Assembly (NCBI RefSeq): GCF_900110375.1
Contig: NZ_FODN01000001.1
Location: forward strand, 248,001 to 312,000
Direction of reading: 5' to 3'
From: Flavobacterium sinopsychrotolerans
GTDB taxonomy: Bacteria; Bacteroidota; Bacteroidia; Flavobacteriales; Flavobacteriaceae
Length of the DNA stretch: 64,000 nt
Shown here in pieces: positions 16,863 to 25,986 of this stretch; position 1 is the first letter of the stretch; every line of letters begins with the position of its first letter. Position numbers and translations under genes: made by a program. The notes under the pieces were generated by a model. It was not told where the DNA came from and made no database searches. It saw nothing but the letters and a program-made list of their open reading frames with translations.

Positions 16863-17609
16863 TTATTTTCTATTTCCTTTCTTCAGCTTTTTAACCAAAG
16901 GACTTTCTAATAATCGTATTTGATCTATAACCAATTTTGCGATTGCTGTAGCCCCTTTTACAGAAAGATGGGTATTGTCTTCTTTACCTTTGGGATAATA
17001 TGGATGTTCACCCACTTTAAAATGCAAATGCAATTCTTTTGATTTTTCGGGACCGTACGATTCTTCTAATTGTTCTGTAAAATATTCCAAGTCAATAAAA
17101 GGTACTTTATATTGCTGGGCTACCAAACGGGTTTCGAGCGGATAATCGCCATGTGTTCCAATTAATACGCCTTGTTCGTTAAAATTTCGTCGGACAATGG
17201 AAGAAAATAAAATTGGAATAGCTCCTTTTTCTCTCGTTTCTTTTACAAAACGAATTAGATTATAGCGATAACTCGTATGCGGATTGGTATATCGGGCGGA
17301 ATCGGCATTTTTTTGATCGTTATGCCCAAATTGTATGAAAACATAATCTCCGGGCTTCAACACTTTATAAACCGAATCCCATTTTTTTTCATTGATAAAA
17401 CTGCGTGTACTGCGACCGTTGACTGCTCTGTTATCAATCACAACATCTGCACTAAAAAACTGCGATATCATTTGCATCCAGCCGCGTTCCGGATTTTCTT
17501 CCGGTTTGATTTTATTGGCCATCGTAGAATCGCCTATGCCGTAAATCGTTGTTTTTTGAGCGAAACAGTTGAGCGAAATAAATAAGAATAAGAAAAACGA
17601 GTATTTCAT
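16863..17609 (-). CDS. Rhamnogalacturonan acetylesterase-like SGNH hydrolase (CE12)
   Basis: Probably removes acetyl groups from pectin outside the cytoplasm. The open frame continues to 17672, but the ATG at 17609 starts a clean signal peptide (MKYSFFLFLFISLNCFAQ) and avoids overlap with the GH28 gene upstream, giving 248 residues. SGNH signatures are visible: GDSTM (block I, nucleophile Ser), NGRSTRSF (block II/III Gly region), QFGHNDQKN (block III Asn) and DNTHLSVKGA (catalytic Asp and His). It is the last gene of the surface pectin module. The signal peptide closely resembles that of the preceding GH28. Confidence 0.88.
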   Translation of the reverse strand: MKYSFFLFLFISLNCFAQKTTIYGIGDSTMANKIKPEENPERGWMQMISQFFSADVVIDNRAVNGRSTRSFINEKKWDSVYKVLKPGDYVFIQFGHNDQKNADSARYTNPHTSYRYNLIRFVKETREKGAIPILFSSIVRRNFNEQGVLIGTHGDYPLETRLVAQQYKVPFIDLEYFTEQLEESYGPEKSKELHLHFKVGEHPYYPKGKEDNTHLSVKGATAIAKLVIDQIRLLESPLVKKLKKGNRK

Positions 17610-17619
17610 AATCTTCTGT

Positions 17620-18987
17620 TTAATGTTTGACGGACTTACTTGCTGAAGTGGGAATTGTAGCCTTTTGACCAACTATAACATCATTCATGGATACATTTTC
17701 CGTGTTCAGAATCGTCATTCCGTTTTTTGCGGATTGTACTTCAATGGTGTCCAAATGTACGTTTCGTACTTTCTTTTGGGCAAATCCCTGAATAATAATT
17801 GCGGTTTCTCTAGCCTTTTTACAGAAAATATTGGACAAGAAAATATTAGATACATCCGATGGAAAATCACCTGAGCCTTCCCCCATATAATTCGCAGTGA
17901 TATAAATACAATCCTCAACCTCATCCAATTGAATGTTTCTGACATAAATATTTTTGATAAATCCACCTCTGTCGGCATTGGTTTTAAAATAAACTCCCCG
18001 TTTCAAATACCCAACAGTCTTGCAATTATCAATAAAAACGTTTCGGATGCCCGCTGACATTTCACTGCCCATAACCACTCCGTGCAATCCTTTGAAATTG
18101 CAATTGCGAATCACGATGTTTTCACTCGGGGTTTCGCTGTTTGCTCTGCCTTCATGATCTCTGCCTGCTTTAATCGCAATATTATCATCCGCATTATCAA
18201 AATCAATATTTTCGATTAAAACATCTTTGGCATATTCCGGATCAATTCCGTCATTATTAGTGTTAAAAGCTTTGTATCTTAATCCTCTGATGGTAATGCT
18301 TTGTGATTTCAATAAATGAAGACACCAAAAAGGAGAATCCTCAATTTTTATATTCTCCACCAAAATATTTTTGCAATTAAAAAACTGAATTAATTGCGGT
18401 CTCAGAAAATGTCCCGGTCCAAATTTTCGGTCTTTCAAAGACACATTGTTATGGTTCATTTCCCGGGTTAATAGTTTGTCAGCTCCTTCTTTTGCCTTGA
18501 AACTATGCCAGACTTTACTTCCTTCTCCATCAATGGTTCCTTCTCCAGTTATGGCAATATCAGTACAGCCGTACGCATAAATAAGTGGACTATAATTGTA
18601 AATCATGGTTCCTTCCCAGCTCGTTAGTACCATGGGTAAATAATGTTTCGGATTATCACTGAAACGGATTTTAGCGTCTTTTTCAATTAAAAGCTTCACA
18701 TTACTCACAAAGTGAATGGGTCCGTTTAGCGTATAAACGCCTTTAGGAACTACGATTGTACCTCCATTATTCTTTTTACAAAGTGCCATCGCTTTATCAA
18801 AAGCGGGTTTCGCATCACTAATGGAATCTCCTTTTGCACCTAATTCAGTAACTAAAATTTTAAAGGATGGGATTTGAGGCAATCGAATCCGTTTTAGGAT
18901 TGAATCAACGCTATCCGATGGAAAACTGTTGTTTTGGGCAAAACAGTTTAACGAAACCAGCAATAAAAGGAGAAGTTTATATTTCAT
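17620..18987 (-). CDS. GH28 polygalacturonase-like hydrolase with altered RIK motif
   Basis: A pectin-backbone glycoside hydrolase of 455 residues, with a signal peptide (about 1-18, ending LNCFAQ) and a right-handed beta-helix. Catalytic GH28 residues are present: NNDGID, NADDNIAIKAG (paired Asp) and GLHGVVMG (His). The usual RIK motif that binds the galacturonate carboxylate reads YFK (GVYFKTNADRGG), so Arg is lost and Lys kept. The paralogue at 29126 has an intact RIK. That suggests a different bond or substituent is recognised, for example rhamnogalacturonan or unsaturated ends. The CE12 gene starts 10 bp downstream. Confidence 0.9.
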   Translation of the reverse strand: MKYKLLLLLLVSLNCFAQNNSFPSDSVDSILKRIRLPQIPSFKILVTELGAKGDSISDAKPAFDKAMALCKKNNGGTIVVPKGVYTLNGPIHFVSNVKLLIEKDAKIRFSDNPKHYLPMVLTSWEGTMIYNYSPLIYAYGCTDIAITGEGTIDGEGSKVWHSFKAKEGADKLLTREMNHNNVSLKDRKFGPGHFLRPQLIQFFNCKNILVENIKIEDSPFWCLHLLKSQSITIRGLRYKAFNTNNDGIDPEYAKDVLIENIDFDNADDNIAIKAGRDHEGRANSETPSENIVIRNCNFKGLHGVVMGSEMSAGIRNVFIDNCKTVGYLKRGVYFKTNADRGGFIKNIYVRNIQLDEVEDCIYITANYMGEGSGDFPSDVSNIFLSNIFCKKARETAIIIQGFAQKKVRNVHLDTIEVQSAKNGMTILNTENVSMNDVIVGQKATIPTSASKSVKH

Positions 18988-19018
18988 GATTTTTAATCTT
19001 GATTTAAAAAAACGTTGT

Positions 19019-21070
19019 TTAATACTTTATTTTTGATTCCAACAAACCTGCTTTTATCGCATTGGAAAAATCCGAACCCAAACACTTTTCTAGCGTATAT
19101 TTCTTGGCTTCTGATTTCCGTAATTGATGCGACCAAGTCACTCTGCTTTTAGGAAGAAATCCTTCCCCAGTAGAATTATATTCGGCATAAAACGCCGTTT
19201 TTTCAGCTTCTGGTTTGGACCAATTGTGCCATCCTTCCGGTTTGATGTGTTTTCCCATTTCACAATTTAAAAAAACTGTTTTGGCGTGAATGCGCCAAGG
19301 GCGTCCGAGATAAACAGCCGTAACTCCAGGAGCAGCAGTCAATTTACAGTTTTTAAAAACAAATCCATAAGCAACGTCTTCCGGAGTAGCAGCCGCCGTT
19401 ATATAGGAATCTTTCAAACTATGCAAAGTGCAATTTTCAAATAAAACAGTTGCTTTTCCAAAAATAAAATCCGTGGTTCCTTCGATATAACAGTCTTTCA
19501 CATACTGTTTATTTCCATTTCCTGTTGCGTATAAAGTATCCTGATTCCCTAAAATAATACAATTCGAAATCAAGACTTTGTTGGCATTTAAAGTCAAAGC
19601 TACCGCCTGCCCCACTTCTCCAGAGGAATTTTGTATGGTTAAATTTTGAGCCACAAAACCTTCCCCTTCCACTAACATCGTGTAGGTATAAAAAGTACTG
19701 TTTTTGCCTAAATTTATCTTGTTGAAATAATCATCGTAGGTAATTATCGTCTGCTCTTTACTTTCACCAATCAAGGAAATGTTAGTATTCCACTCGTTAA
19801 TTTTTACTTTCTCATAGTAAATTCCGTTTTTTATAAAAATAGTTTTCCTTTGATACGGAAATGAATTCGAATCGTTTATTGCTTCTTGAATCGAACTGTA
19901 ATCACCGCTTCCATCCTTTGCAACGACACTGTACCATTCGTTTTTTGAATATTTAGTATTTTTTGTACTCGATTTGTCAAGCGAAACCATATGTGTTTTT
20001 TTCCAAAGCGGATACTTTTTCAAAACCTCCTTTGGTTCATTGGTATACCAAGCATAACCATTCCTGCGCTCTGAACCAATTTCTGATAAAGATCCTTTTT
20101 TGACACCATCGCGATCACAGAAAAAAGGGATATTGTTATCCAATTCCATAAATCTAGCCCATAAAGGAGCTGCATTTAAATCTTTCACCATTACTTTATC
20201 GAAGACTTTAGTATTCCCAACCCTCTGACGGTCCTCTCTAATTCCTGTTATTTTTGTTTTTTCGAACCAAACCACTGCACTATTTACTGCAGTAATTATT
20301 TCCTTGGATGGATTTTCAATAGCCATCAAAAGCAGCACTATTTTAGCCGATTCTTTTCCGCTTAATGATGGTAATTCGTAAGCCCGAGCTTTAGCAGGAA
20401 GCAAGGTAAACTCATCATGCTGGGCACACCACACCGTTAACTGTCCGTTTTGCTTGTATTGTGTTTTTAGAATACAATCAATTCCTTTTTCAAAAGCTTT
20501 CTTTAGTCTCAAAAGCGTTTCTTGTGAGGGTTTTATGGAATAATAATCCGTTCCGTCTATTAGATTTTTTAAAATATTCAAAATATTCACCATCGAATCA
20601 TCATTGTACGTGATGTGCGAATAATATCCTTTTTTTAAAGGATAAAATTGTGGCCATCCTCCATTTTCATATTGAGCGGCCAGCAAATAATCTAAACCAT
20701 TTAAGAATGCTTTTTTATATTTTTCATTGGGAACTTGTGCATATATTTTAGACAAAAAAAGCATTTCCATACAAGTCGCACCATTATCAGTAGTCGAATC
20801 CATCGGATCCGTTTTAAGCGCTTCCAGTTTTTGTTTTTCTTCCTCTGAAAGTGTTTTCTGCATTTTAATGTTTTTTGGCCATCCGCCAATGTTGCGTTGG
20901 TAAAGCAACACATTTTCGGCAATCTCTCGCGCTTCCATGGAACTGAACCAAGCTTTGTCATCAGTGGCAACAATATCTTTCCAATTTTTATTCAGTATTT
21001 GTGACTGAAGACCTGAGCCTGCAGTGCAAACAAATACGAACGCAATTATTATTTTTTGAAAACAACTCAT
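19019..21070 (-). CDS. Pectate lyase (PL10) fused to pectin methylesterase (CE8)
   Basis: A bifunctional exported pectinase of 683 residues. After a signal peptide (about 1-24), the N-terminal part (about 35-350) is PL10, with LLYQRNIGGWPKN, YENGGWPQFYP and ITYNDDSM, typical of PelA-type lyases. The C-terminal part (about 385-670) is a CE8 methylesterase beta-helix with GNQDTLY and GTTDFIFG (the two catalytic Asp) and LGRPWR (Arg). Demethylation by CE8 creates the substrate for PL10, so the fusion couples the two steps. Products would be unsaturated oligogalacturonates for GH105. It is in the middle of the CAZyme operon with 31-43 bp gaps on each side. Confidence 0.93.
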   Translation of the reverse strand: MSCFQKIIIAFVFVCTAGSGLQSQILNKNWKDIVATDDKAWFSSMEAREIAENVLLYQRNIGGWPKNIKMQKTLSEEEKQKLEALKTDPMDSTTDNGATCMEMLFLSKIYAQVPNEKYKKAFLNGLDYLLAAQYENGGWPQFYPLKKGYYSHITYNDDSMVNILNILKNLIDGTDYYSIKPSQETLLRLKKAFEKGIDCILKTQYKQNGQLTVWCAQHDEFTLLPAKARAYELPSLSGKESAKIVLLLMAIENPSKEIITAVNSAVVWFEKTKITGIREDRQRVGNTKVFDKVMVKDLNAAPLWARFMELDNNIPFFCDRDGVKKGSLSEIGSERRNGYAWYTNEPKEVLKKYPLWKKTHMVSLDKSSTKNTKYSKNEWYSVVAKDGSGDYSSIQEAINDSNSFPYQRKTIFIKNGIYYEKVKINEWNTNISLIGESKEQTIITYDDYFNKINLGKNSTFYTYTMLVEGEGFVAQNLTIQNSSGEVGQAVALTLNANKVLISNCIILGNQDTLYATGNGNKQYVKDCYIEGTTDFIFGKATVLFENCTLHSLKDSYITAAATPEDVAYGFVFKNCKLTAAPGVTAVYLGRPWRIHAKTVFLNCEMGKHIKPEGWHNWSKPEAEKTAFYAEYNSTGEGFLPKSRVTWSHQLRKSEAKKYTLEKCLGSDFSNAIKAGLLESKIKY

Positions 21071-21113
21071 TTTTTAAACTTTTAGGAAACAATTTTACTT
21101 ATAAAATTCAAGT

Positions 21114-22310
21114 TTATTTATTCAACTCTAAAGCCGCTAAAATAAAAGGTCCGGTAGCTTTTGGGTCGTTGTCTTTTTTTCTTTCATTTACATAATATTC
21201 AAAAGAGCCATCACGATATGGATTACCTCCTAAACCTGCTACGGCACAGGCTTGTGTAATAGTAACTTCACCATTTTGACCAACCTTAATTAAGTGCTTT
21301 GTCATACCTGAAAATGCTTTTTTAGCCGCAGTTTTGAATTTCTTCGGCAAATACCCTTTGTTCACCCCTTTTGCAAAAGCATACGTAAACATTGCAGTTC
21401 CTGAGGCTTCCAAGTAGTTTCCGCCCACGGAACCTTTATCTGTAACTTGGTACCAAAGTCCCGATTTATCCTGAAACTTCACTAAAGTATTGGCTAATTG
21501 ATTCAAGTAACTCACCAATTCTTTTTGCTTGGGATGGTCTTTTGGAAAATAATCCAATACATCTACAAGAGCCATTGCATACCAACCCAAAGAACGCGAC
21601 CAAAAATTAGGGGAAGTTCCGGTTGTTTTGTTTGCCCAAGGCATTTGTTTGCTCTCATCCCAACCATGATAAAACAATCCTGTCTTTGAATCGCGAGCGT
21701 TTTTTTGAATCAATTGAAATTGTTTGGCGACATCATCCAAGTTTTTTCCGTCTTCGAAGGTTACGGTGTATTGCGCATAAAAAGGTTCCCCCATATACAA
21801 GCCATCCAGCCACATCTGGTTTGGATAGATTTTCTTGTGCCAAAAACCGCCACTGGCTGTTCTGGGTTGCTCTTCAATTTGTTTTCGTAGTGTTTGAAGT
21901 GCTTTTAAGTATTTGGCTTCTTTGGTAGTTGTATATAAATCAAATAATAAGCGACCGGCAACAACCATATCTATGTTGTAGCTATCTAATTTATACGTGT
22001 CAATGGTACCATCTTCTTGAACCAGTTTATCTACGTATGTTTTACTATACACACTGTATTTTTGGTTTGGATATTTTTTGTTCAATTCATCAAAAGAGAT
22101 CAACACTAAACCATGCACATAATCCCATTTTGGGGTAGTGGCATCATCTATCATATAGGATTCTTTGTGTTGCATCATGATTGACAAAGCCATTCGCTCC
22201 GACCATTTTAATTTTTTTGAAATGGTTTGGTCCTTTTGTGCGTTGATTTGCAATGAAACAAAAGCGATTAAAAGGACTGCTATTAGTAGTTTTAAAATGT
22301 TGTTTTTCAT
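21114..22310 (-). CDS. GH105 unsaturated rhamnogalacturonyl/galacturonyl hydrolase
   Basis: Releases the 4,5-unsaturated galacturonate from the end of lyase products. It has 398 residues: a signal peptide (about 1-24, ending LQINAQ), then an (alpha/alpha)6 barrel with WLDGLYMGEPFYAQY, which holds the catalytic Asp of the YteR family, and SRSLGWYAMALVDVLDYFP. The export signal suggests periplasmic action. It follows the DUF4861 gene by 23 bp and precedes the PL10-CE8 gene. Its product would be taken in and handled by KdgF, KduI and KduD encoded in the other half of the locus. Confidence 0.93.
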   Translation of the reverse strand: MKNNILKLLIAVLLIAFVSLQINAQKDQTISKKLKWSERMALSIMMQHKESYMIDDATTPKWDYVHGLVLISFDELNKKYPNQKYSVYSKTYVDKLVQEDGTIDTYKLDSYNIDMVVAGRLLFDLYTTTKEAKYLKALQTLRKQIEEQPRTASGGFWHKKIYPNQMWLDGLYMGEPFYAQYTVTFEDGKNLDDVAKQFQLIQKNARDSKTGLFYHGWDESKQMPWANKTTGTSPNFWSRSLGWYAMALVDVLDYFPKDHPKQKELVSYLNQLANTLVKFQDKSGLWYQVTDKGSVGGNYLEASGTAMFTYAFAKGVNKGYLPKKFKTAAKKAFSGMTKHLIKVGQNGEVTITQACAVAGLGGNPYRDGSFEYYVNERKKDNDPKATGPFILAALELNK

Positions 22311-22333
22311 AGTAGGATTGTAATAGTAAAGGA

Positions 22334-23290
22334 TTACATTTTTCTTTTTTTATTCAAAAGGGCTAATTTTTCATCTAAGTATTTCACGAAATCTTCCTTG
22401 TATTTAATCCCGTTTACTTCTTGTTCCCATGCACCTAAAAAATAAAAAGAAGTAGGTTTTGTTGTCGGTTTAAAAATTAAAAGGTGGTCAAATTCAGCCT
22501 CCACTTCAGATTCGATGGTTTTGATTTCATAGAAAATAGCCATCCCCAATTTATCTGGTACCAAAGTCTGTGCGCCATAAGTAGCTAAGTACGCCCATTT
22601 TTTGTTTCGGCTTACTTTTTTAAGTACTTCGGTGTTTTTTTGTTTTACAATTCCGGTACAAATCCCAGCAATTGCTTGTGAGGCTTGAATAGTGTGTTTG
22701 GTATAACGCTGATCAGTATTAATAGTTAATTCTGAGGTGAAATCAATTTTATCCGAAGCTGATTTCCATCCGTAATAATTAATTTTCACACCGGACGATT
22801 TCACTTTGTTTTCTACTTTGGCAATGGTCGAATCCACTTCATAAAAGTGTAATCTTTGTTTATTTAAATACCTATCGATGGAACCAATTCCGATTCCTTT
22901 TCCGGCTTTTAAAATATCCGAACCCCAATCGCTCATTTCGTGGTAGGAATCAAAACCATCCTGACCAACTTGCGGAAGAATGATCGCTTCGGTTTTTTTT
23001 CCAAAAATATCAATAGCATTTCTCCAGTCCAGATACAATCGGTATCCAATTTTGTTGCTTTCCCAACCCGGACCTTCATAGCGAATATCAAACGAATGAT
23101 CTGTATGTTCCGGAGCTAATTTGAGTTTTTCAACATTTTTGAAAGTCCCACCAATGTATTTTCGACCTTCCCATTTGCCACCTTCCTTTACGGAGATTTC
23201 AGCATAGGTTTTTGCATCATTCTTTTTTTGGGCTTGACTATTTAATACTCCAAGCAACGTAAAGCAAGCTATTATTTTTACTGTTTTCAT
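22334..23290 (-). CDS. DUF4861 family protein in pectin locus
   Basis: This 318-residue protein has a signal peptide (about 1-20, ending NSQAQ). It matches DUF4861 proteins by memory: GPGWESNKIGYRLYLDWRNA near residue 75 and DGFDSYHEMSDWGSDILK near 115. The rest is predicted mostly beta, like a carbohydrate-active sandwich fold, with conserved Trp, Asp, His and Glu residues that could form an active site. No activity is firmly established in what I know. Its position between an esterase gene (5-bp gap) and GH105 implies a role in pectin oligosaccharide processing. Confidence 0.82.
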   Translation of the reverse strand: MKTVKIIACFTLLGVLNSQAQKKNDAKTYAEISVKEGGKWEGRKYIGGTFKNVEKLKLAPEHTDHSFDIRYEGPGWESNKIGYRLYLDWRNAIDIFGKKTEAIILPQVGQDGFDSYHEMSDWGSDILKAGKGIGIGSIDRYLNKQRLHFYEVDSTIAKVENKVKSSGVKINYYGWKSASDKIDFTSELTINTDQRYTKHTIQASQAIAGICTGIVKQKNTEVLKKVSRNKKWAYLATYGAQTLVPDKLGMAIFYEIKTIESEVEAEFDHLLIFKPTTKPTSFYFLGAWEQEVNGIKYKEDFVKYLDEKLALLNKKRKM

Positions 23291-23295
23291 CTTTT

Positions 23296-24234
23296 TTATT
23301 TTAAAATTCTATCTAAAAAATCAGTTGTATCTGTTACAATTTTTTCGAACCAGGGATGGAAAAACCAAAAGGAATGTGGTGCATTTGGTAATTCTTTAGT
23401 TTCATTATGAATTCTATTTTGCTTCAAAATGGCAATCATATCCTCTCGTCCTGCATGAAAACGCACCATATCACTGTTTATAAATAATACGGGCGGAGTA
23501 TTTTTGTCCGTATGTGTCAAGGCTGATGCGTGCTTCCAAATGTCCGGTTTTTCTTCAAAAGTTCCGCCTAACCATTCACCGGCAACTTTCCCTTCTTGAG
23601 ATTCCGGATGTTTAAAAGCCAGAATACCATCCATATCTATAATGGCTTGCACATTTGCGTTTTGGTTAAAATCACTTTTTTGATCTTCAAATTCTAGATT
23701 ATCATTTGTCGTCCCAATCAAAGCCGCCATTTGTCCGCCTGAAGAACAGCCTAACACAGCAAATCTGCTTGGATCTGCATTAAAATTTTTAGCATTCGCT
23801 TTAATGTACTTAATGGCTTCTTTTACATCAAAAATTGCTGCTGGATATGCTGCTTCCGGAGATAATCTATATTCAACAGCAAAACAAGAATATCCTCTTG
23901 AAGCGATTTCTTGTGCTAAAAATTTCATCTGTGATTTATTCCCTGATTTCCATCCGCCACCATGAATTAATACTACCGCTGGTTTTAATGAATTCCCTTT
24001 TTTAAAATAGGCATCTAAATGCAGTTCCCTTGTCTCCGTTTTTTTATAAACCAATTCCTGTATCTGATTCACACTTTCATATTCTTGTTCCTTAACGATT
24101 TCAATAAAGGGAAACTTGATTTTGTCTTTATTAAAAGTGCTTTGCACCGTATAAGAAGTATCACTATTAAATTGAATCTGTGAATGAAGCAAATTTGTAA
24201 ATAAAATCAAAATGAGACAGCAAGGTTTTATCAT
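23296..24234 (-). CDS. Exported alpha/beta-hydrolase esterase
   Basis: A probable carbohydrate esterase of 312 residues. It has a signal peptide (about 1-18, ending LLHSQ), an oxyanion-hole motif HGGGWKSGNKSQ, the nucleophile elbow GCSSGG and a C-terminal catalytic His in NAPHSFWFF. This is the BD-FAE/hormone-sensitive-lipase-like group common in polysaccharide loci, where members remove acetyl or other acyl groups. A methyl- or acetyl-pectin target is inferred from context. It is the first gene after the susD terminator and 5 bp from the DUF4861 gene. Confidence 0.88.
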   Translation of the reverse strand: MIKPCCLILILFTNLLHSQIQFNSDTSYTVQSTFNKDKIKFPFIEIVKEQEYESVNQIQELVYKKTETRELHLDAYFKKGNSLKPAVVLIHGGGWKSGNKSQMKFLAQEIASRGYSCFAVEYRLSPEAAYPAAIFDVKEAIKYIKANAKNFNADPSRFAVLGCSSGGQMAALIGTTNDNLEFEDQKSDFNQNANVQAIIDMDGILAFKHPESQEGKVAGEWLGGTFEEKPDIWKHASALTHTDKNTPPVLFINSDMVRFHAGREDMIAILKQNRIHNETKELPNAPHSFWFFHPWFEKIVTDTTDFLDRILK

Positions 24235-24270
24235 TTTATTTAAAATAACGGATTAAATGTATTCCTTATG

Positions 24271-24308
24271 AAAAAAGGAGCTTGATAAACCAATCAAGCC
24301 CCTTTTTT
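24271..24308 (-). terminator. Terminator or attenuator between susD and the CAZyme genes
   Basis: On the minus strand, AAAAAAGGGGCTTGAT pairs with ATCAAGCTCCTTTTTT (one wobble) around TGGTTT. No promoter element is visible in the 36 bp before the next gene, so read-through from susCD may supply reduced expression of the enzymes. Confidence 0.85.
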
Positions 24309-24348
24309 AACAAACTCAAAAAATTCAACCAAAAACTAATTTTATTAT

Positions 24349-25974
24349 TTAGTACGCAGGATTCTGTGGGTAACTTTTATTTTGATTCAAATCTAATGCT
24401 TCCTGTGGAATTGGTCTTAAGATTTTCTTCTCTCCATTAGCTCCGTCAAAGTTTGAAGCTTTGATTTTTGGATTGTACAAAGACGCTCTTTCAATCAATT
24501 TTCCAGTACGTTTCAAATCGAACCAGCGGTTATATTCTCCAATCATTTCTCTTGCTCTTTCATCTAAAATATAATCAATATTGAACTGCCCACTTGTAGC
24601 AGCTATAACACCAGCTCTCCTTCTTACTTCGTTAAGCCTTGCCAATCCAGTTGTCGGATTGGTGCGCAAATAAGCTTCGGCAGCAATCAAATAGGTATCC
24701 GCTAATCTTGAAACTACAAAATCACGTGTACTTGTTCTTGGACTTGATGCGCTAGTGGCAAAAGGTGCTTTTGGATCATCGAATTTACGAACAGGTATGG
24801 TTTGATAATCATTACTGAAAGTAACCGAAGTACCGTAAGAACCATATAAATGTATTGTTGCTTTAGGATTTGCCAATTTATAAGCTGCTAGTTCAGCATC
24901 TGTCATCCATTTTGGCACATAAAAATGTGCTACTGTTAAACCTGTTTTATCTGCTTTTGTATAAAAATCATAATAGGTCGCATACGCTTGCGTCATAAAC
25001 GTTCCTTCCCATCTTTTATCTCCTTTTTCATATAGTCCAATAGCGAAATCCGTTGGTAATAAAGTATAAGATCGGTAAGGTGCTTTCGTAGCCACTTCTG
25101 AACCTCCTAAATAAGAACTGAAATAACTGGCTTGACCATTACCCGTGGTTTGTGGATTAGAACTATTAGAACCAGCGCTGAACTGAACTGAGAATATAGT
25201 TTCTTTATTAATATCTATAGCAGTAGTAGACGGAAACCATAAATCATTATAACTAAGCGTTAATGTTTCTCCTGCAATGGCCTCATCTGCATATTTAGCC
25301 GCAGTTGTAAAATCACTGGCTGCTCCAAAAGTTTCATATCCTCTTGTCAAATACACTTTTGCTAATAAATCTTGTGCAGCTCTTTTAGTAACGCGACCTG
25401 TAAAAGCTCCTGCTGGTAATAAAGAAAGTGATTCTTCTAATTCTTTAATAATAAAAGTATAGACTTCTTCAGCGGTATTTCTTTCAAAAGAAAGCACTGG
25501 TGAAGCATGATACTCCGTATCTAAACTTACTCCGCCATAGGTTTGCACCAACAAGAAATAAGCATTTGCTCTTAAATATTTTACTTCGCCGATACGAGTT
25601 GTTAATGTAGTCGTTTTTTCGGTTAATGTACTATAATACAATGCCGTATTAGCTCTCTGAATAGCTTTATAACACTCTCTGTATAAGTAATCAACATTTG
25701 GAGATGCTGGAGTTAGTTGTGTATATTGACTCAATTCTATCGGTTCTCTATTTCTCCCTTCGGAATATAAATCAGTACCTGCAACAAATAACCATGGTTC
25801 ACCACCATAAATATCTTTTAATTGCGCATAATTTGCATTAATTAAAGACTCAAATCCGGATGCCTTAAGATATTCATTCGTTTCTGCATTAGATCTATTA
25901 TCTTCTTCTATGAAATCGCTACAAGAACTTAGTGTTAATAAAGCTATTGACAGGCTTACTATTATTTTTTTCAT
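24349..25974 (-). CDS. SusD/RagB-family surface lipoprotein
   Basis: A surface glycan-binding lid over the SusC porin. It has 541 residues with a lipoprotein signal (MKKIIVSLSIALLTLSSCSDF, lipid-modified Cys at 18). The N-terminal half has the TPR-like helical repeats, with ANAYFLLVQTYGGV typical of the family. The C-terminal RagB/SusD domain has LNEVRRRAG and ERAREMIGEYNRWFDLKRTG, ending in IPQEALDLNQ. It lies 12 bp after susC. The ligand is inferred to be a pectic oligosaccharide. Confidence 0.95.
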   Translation of the reverse strand: MKKIIVSLSIALLTLSSCSDFIEEDNRSNAETNEYLKASGFESLINANYAQLKDIYGGEPWLFVAGTDLYSEGRNREPIELSQYTQLTPASPNVDYLYRECYKAIQRANTALYYSTLTEKTTTLTTRIGEVKYLRANAYFLLVQTYGGVSLDTEYHASPVLSFERNTAEEVYTFIIKELEESLSLLPAGAFTGRVTKRAAQDLLAKVYLTRGYETFGAASDFTTAAKYADEAIAGETLTLSYNDLWFPSTTAIDINKETIFSVQFSAGSNSSNPQTTGNGQASYFSSYLGGSEVATKAPYRSYTLLPTDFAIGLYEKGDKRWEGTFMTQAYATYYDFYTKADKTGLTVAHFYVPKWMTDAELAAYKLANPKATIHLYGSYGTSVTFSNDYQTIPVRKFDDPKAPFATSASSPRTSTRDFVVSRLADTYLIAAEAYLRTNPTTGLARLNEVRRRAGVIAATSGQFNIDYILDERAREMIGEYNRWFDLKRTGKLIERASLYNPKIKASNFDGANGEKKILRPIPQEALDLNQNKSYPQNPAY

Positions 25975-25986
25975 TTTGATTTTGTT

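Noticed and set aside
17610..17672. N-terminal extension of the CE12 esterase
   Set aside because: It overlaps the end of the GH28 gene and would put 21 residues before a clean signal peptide.
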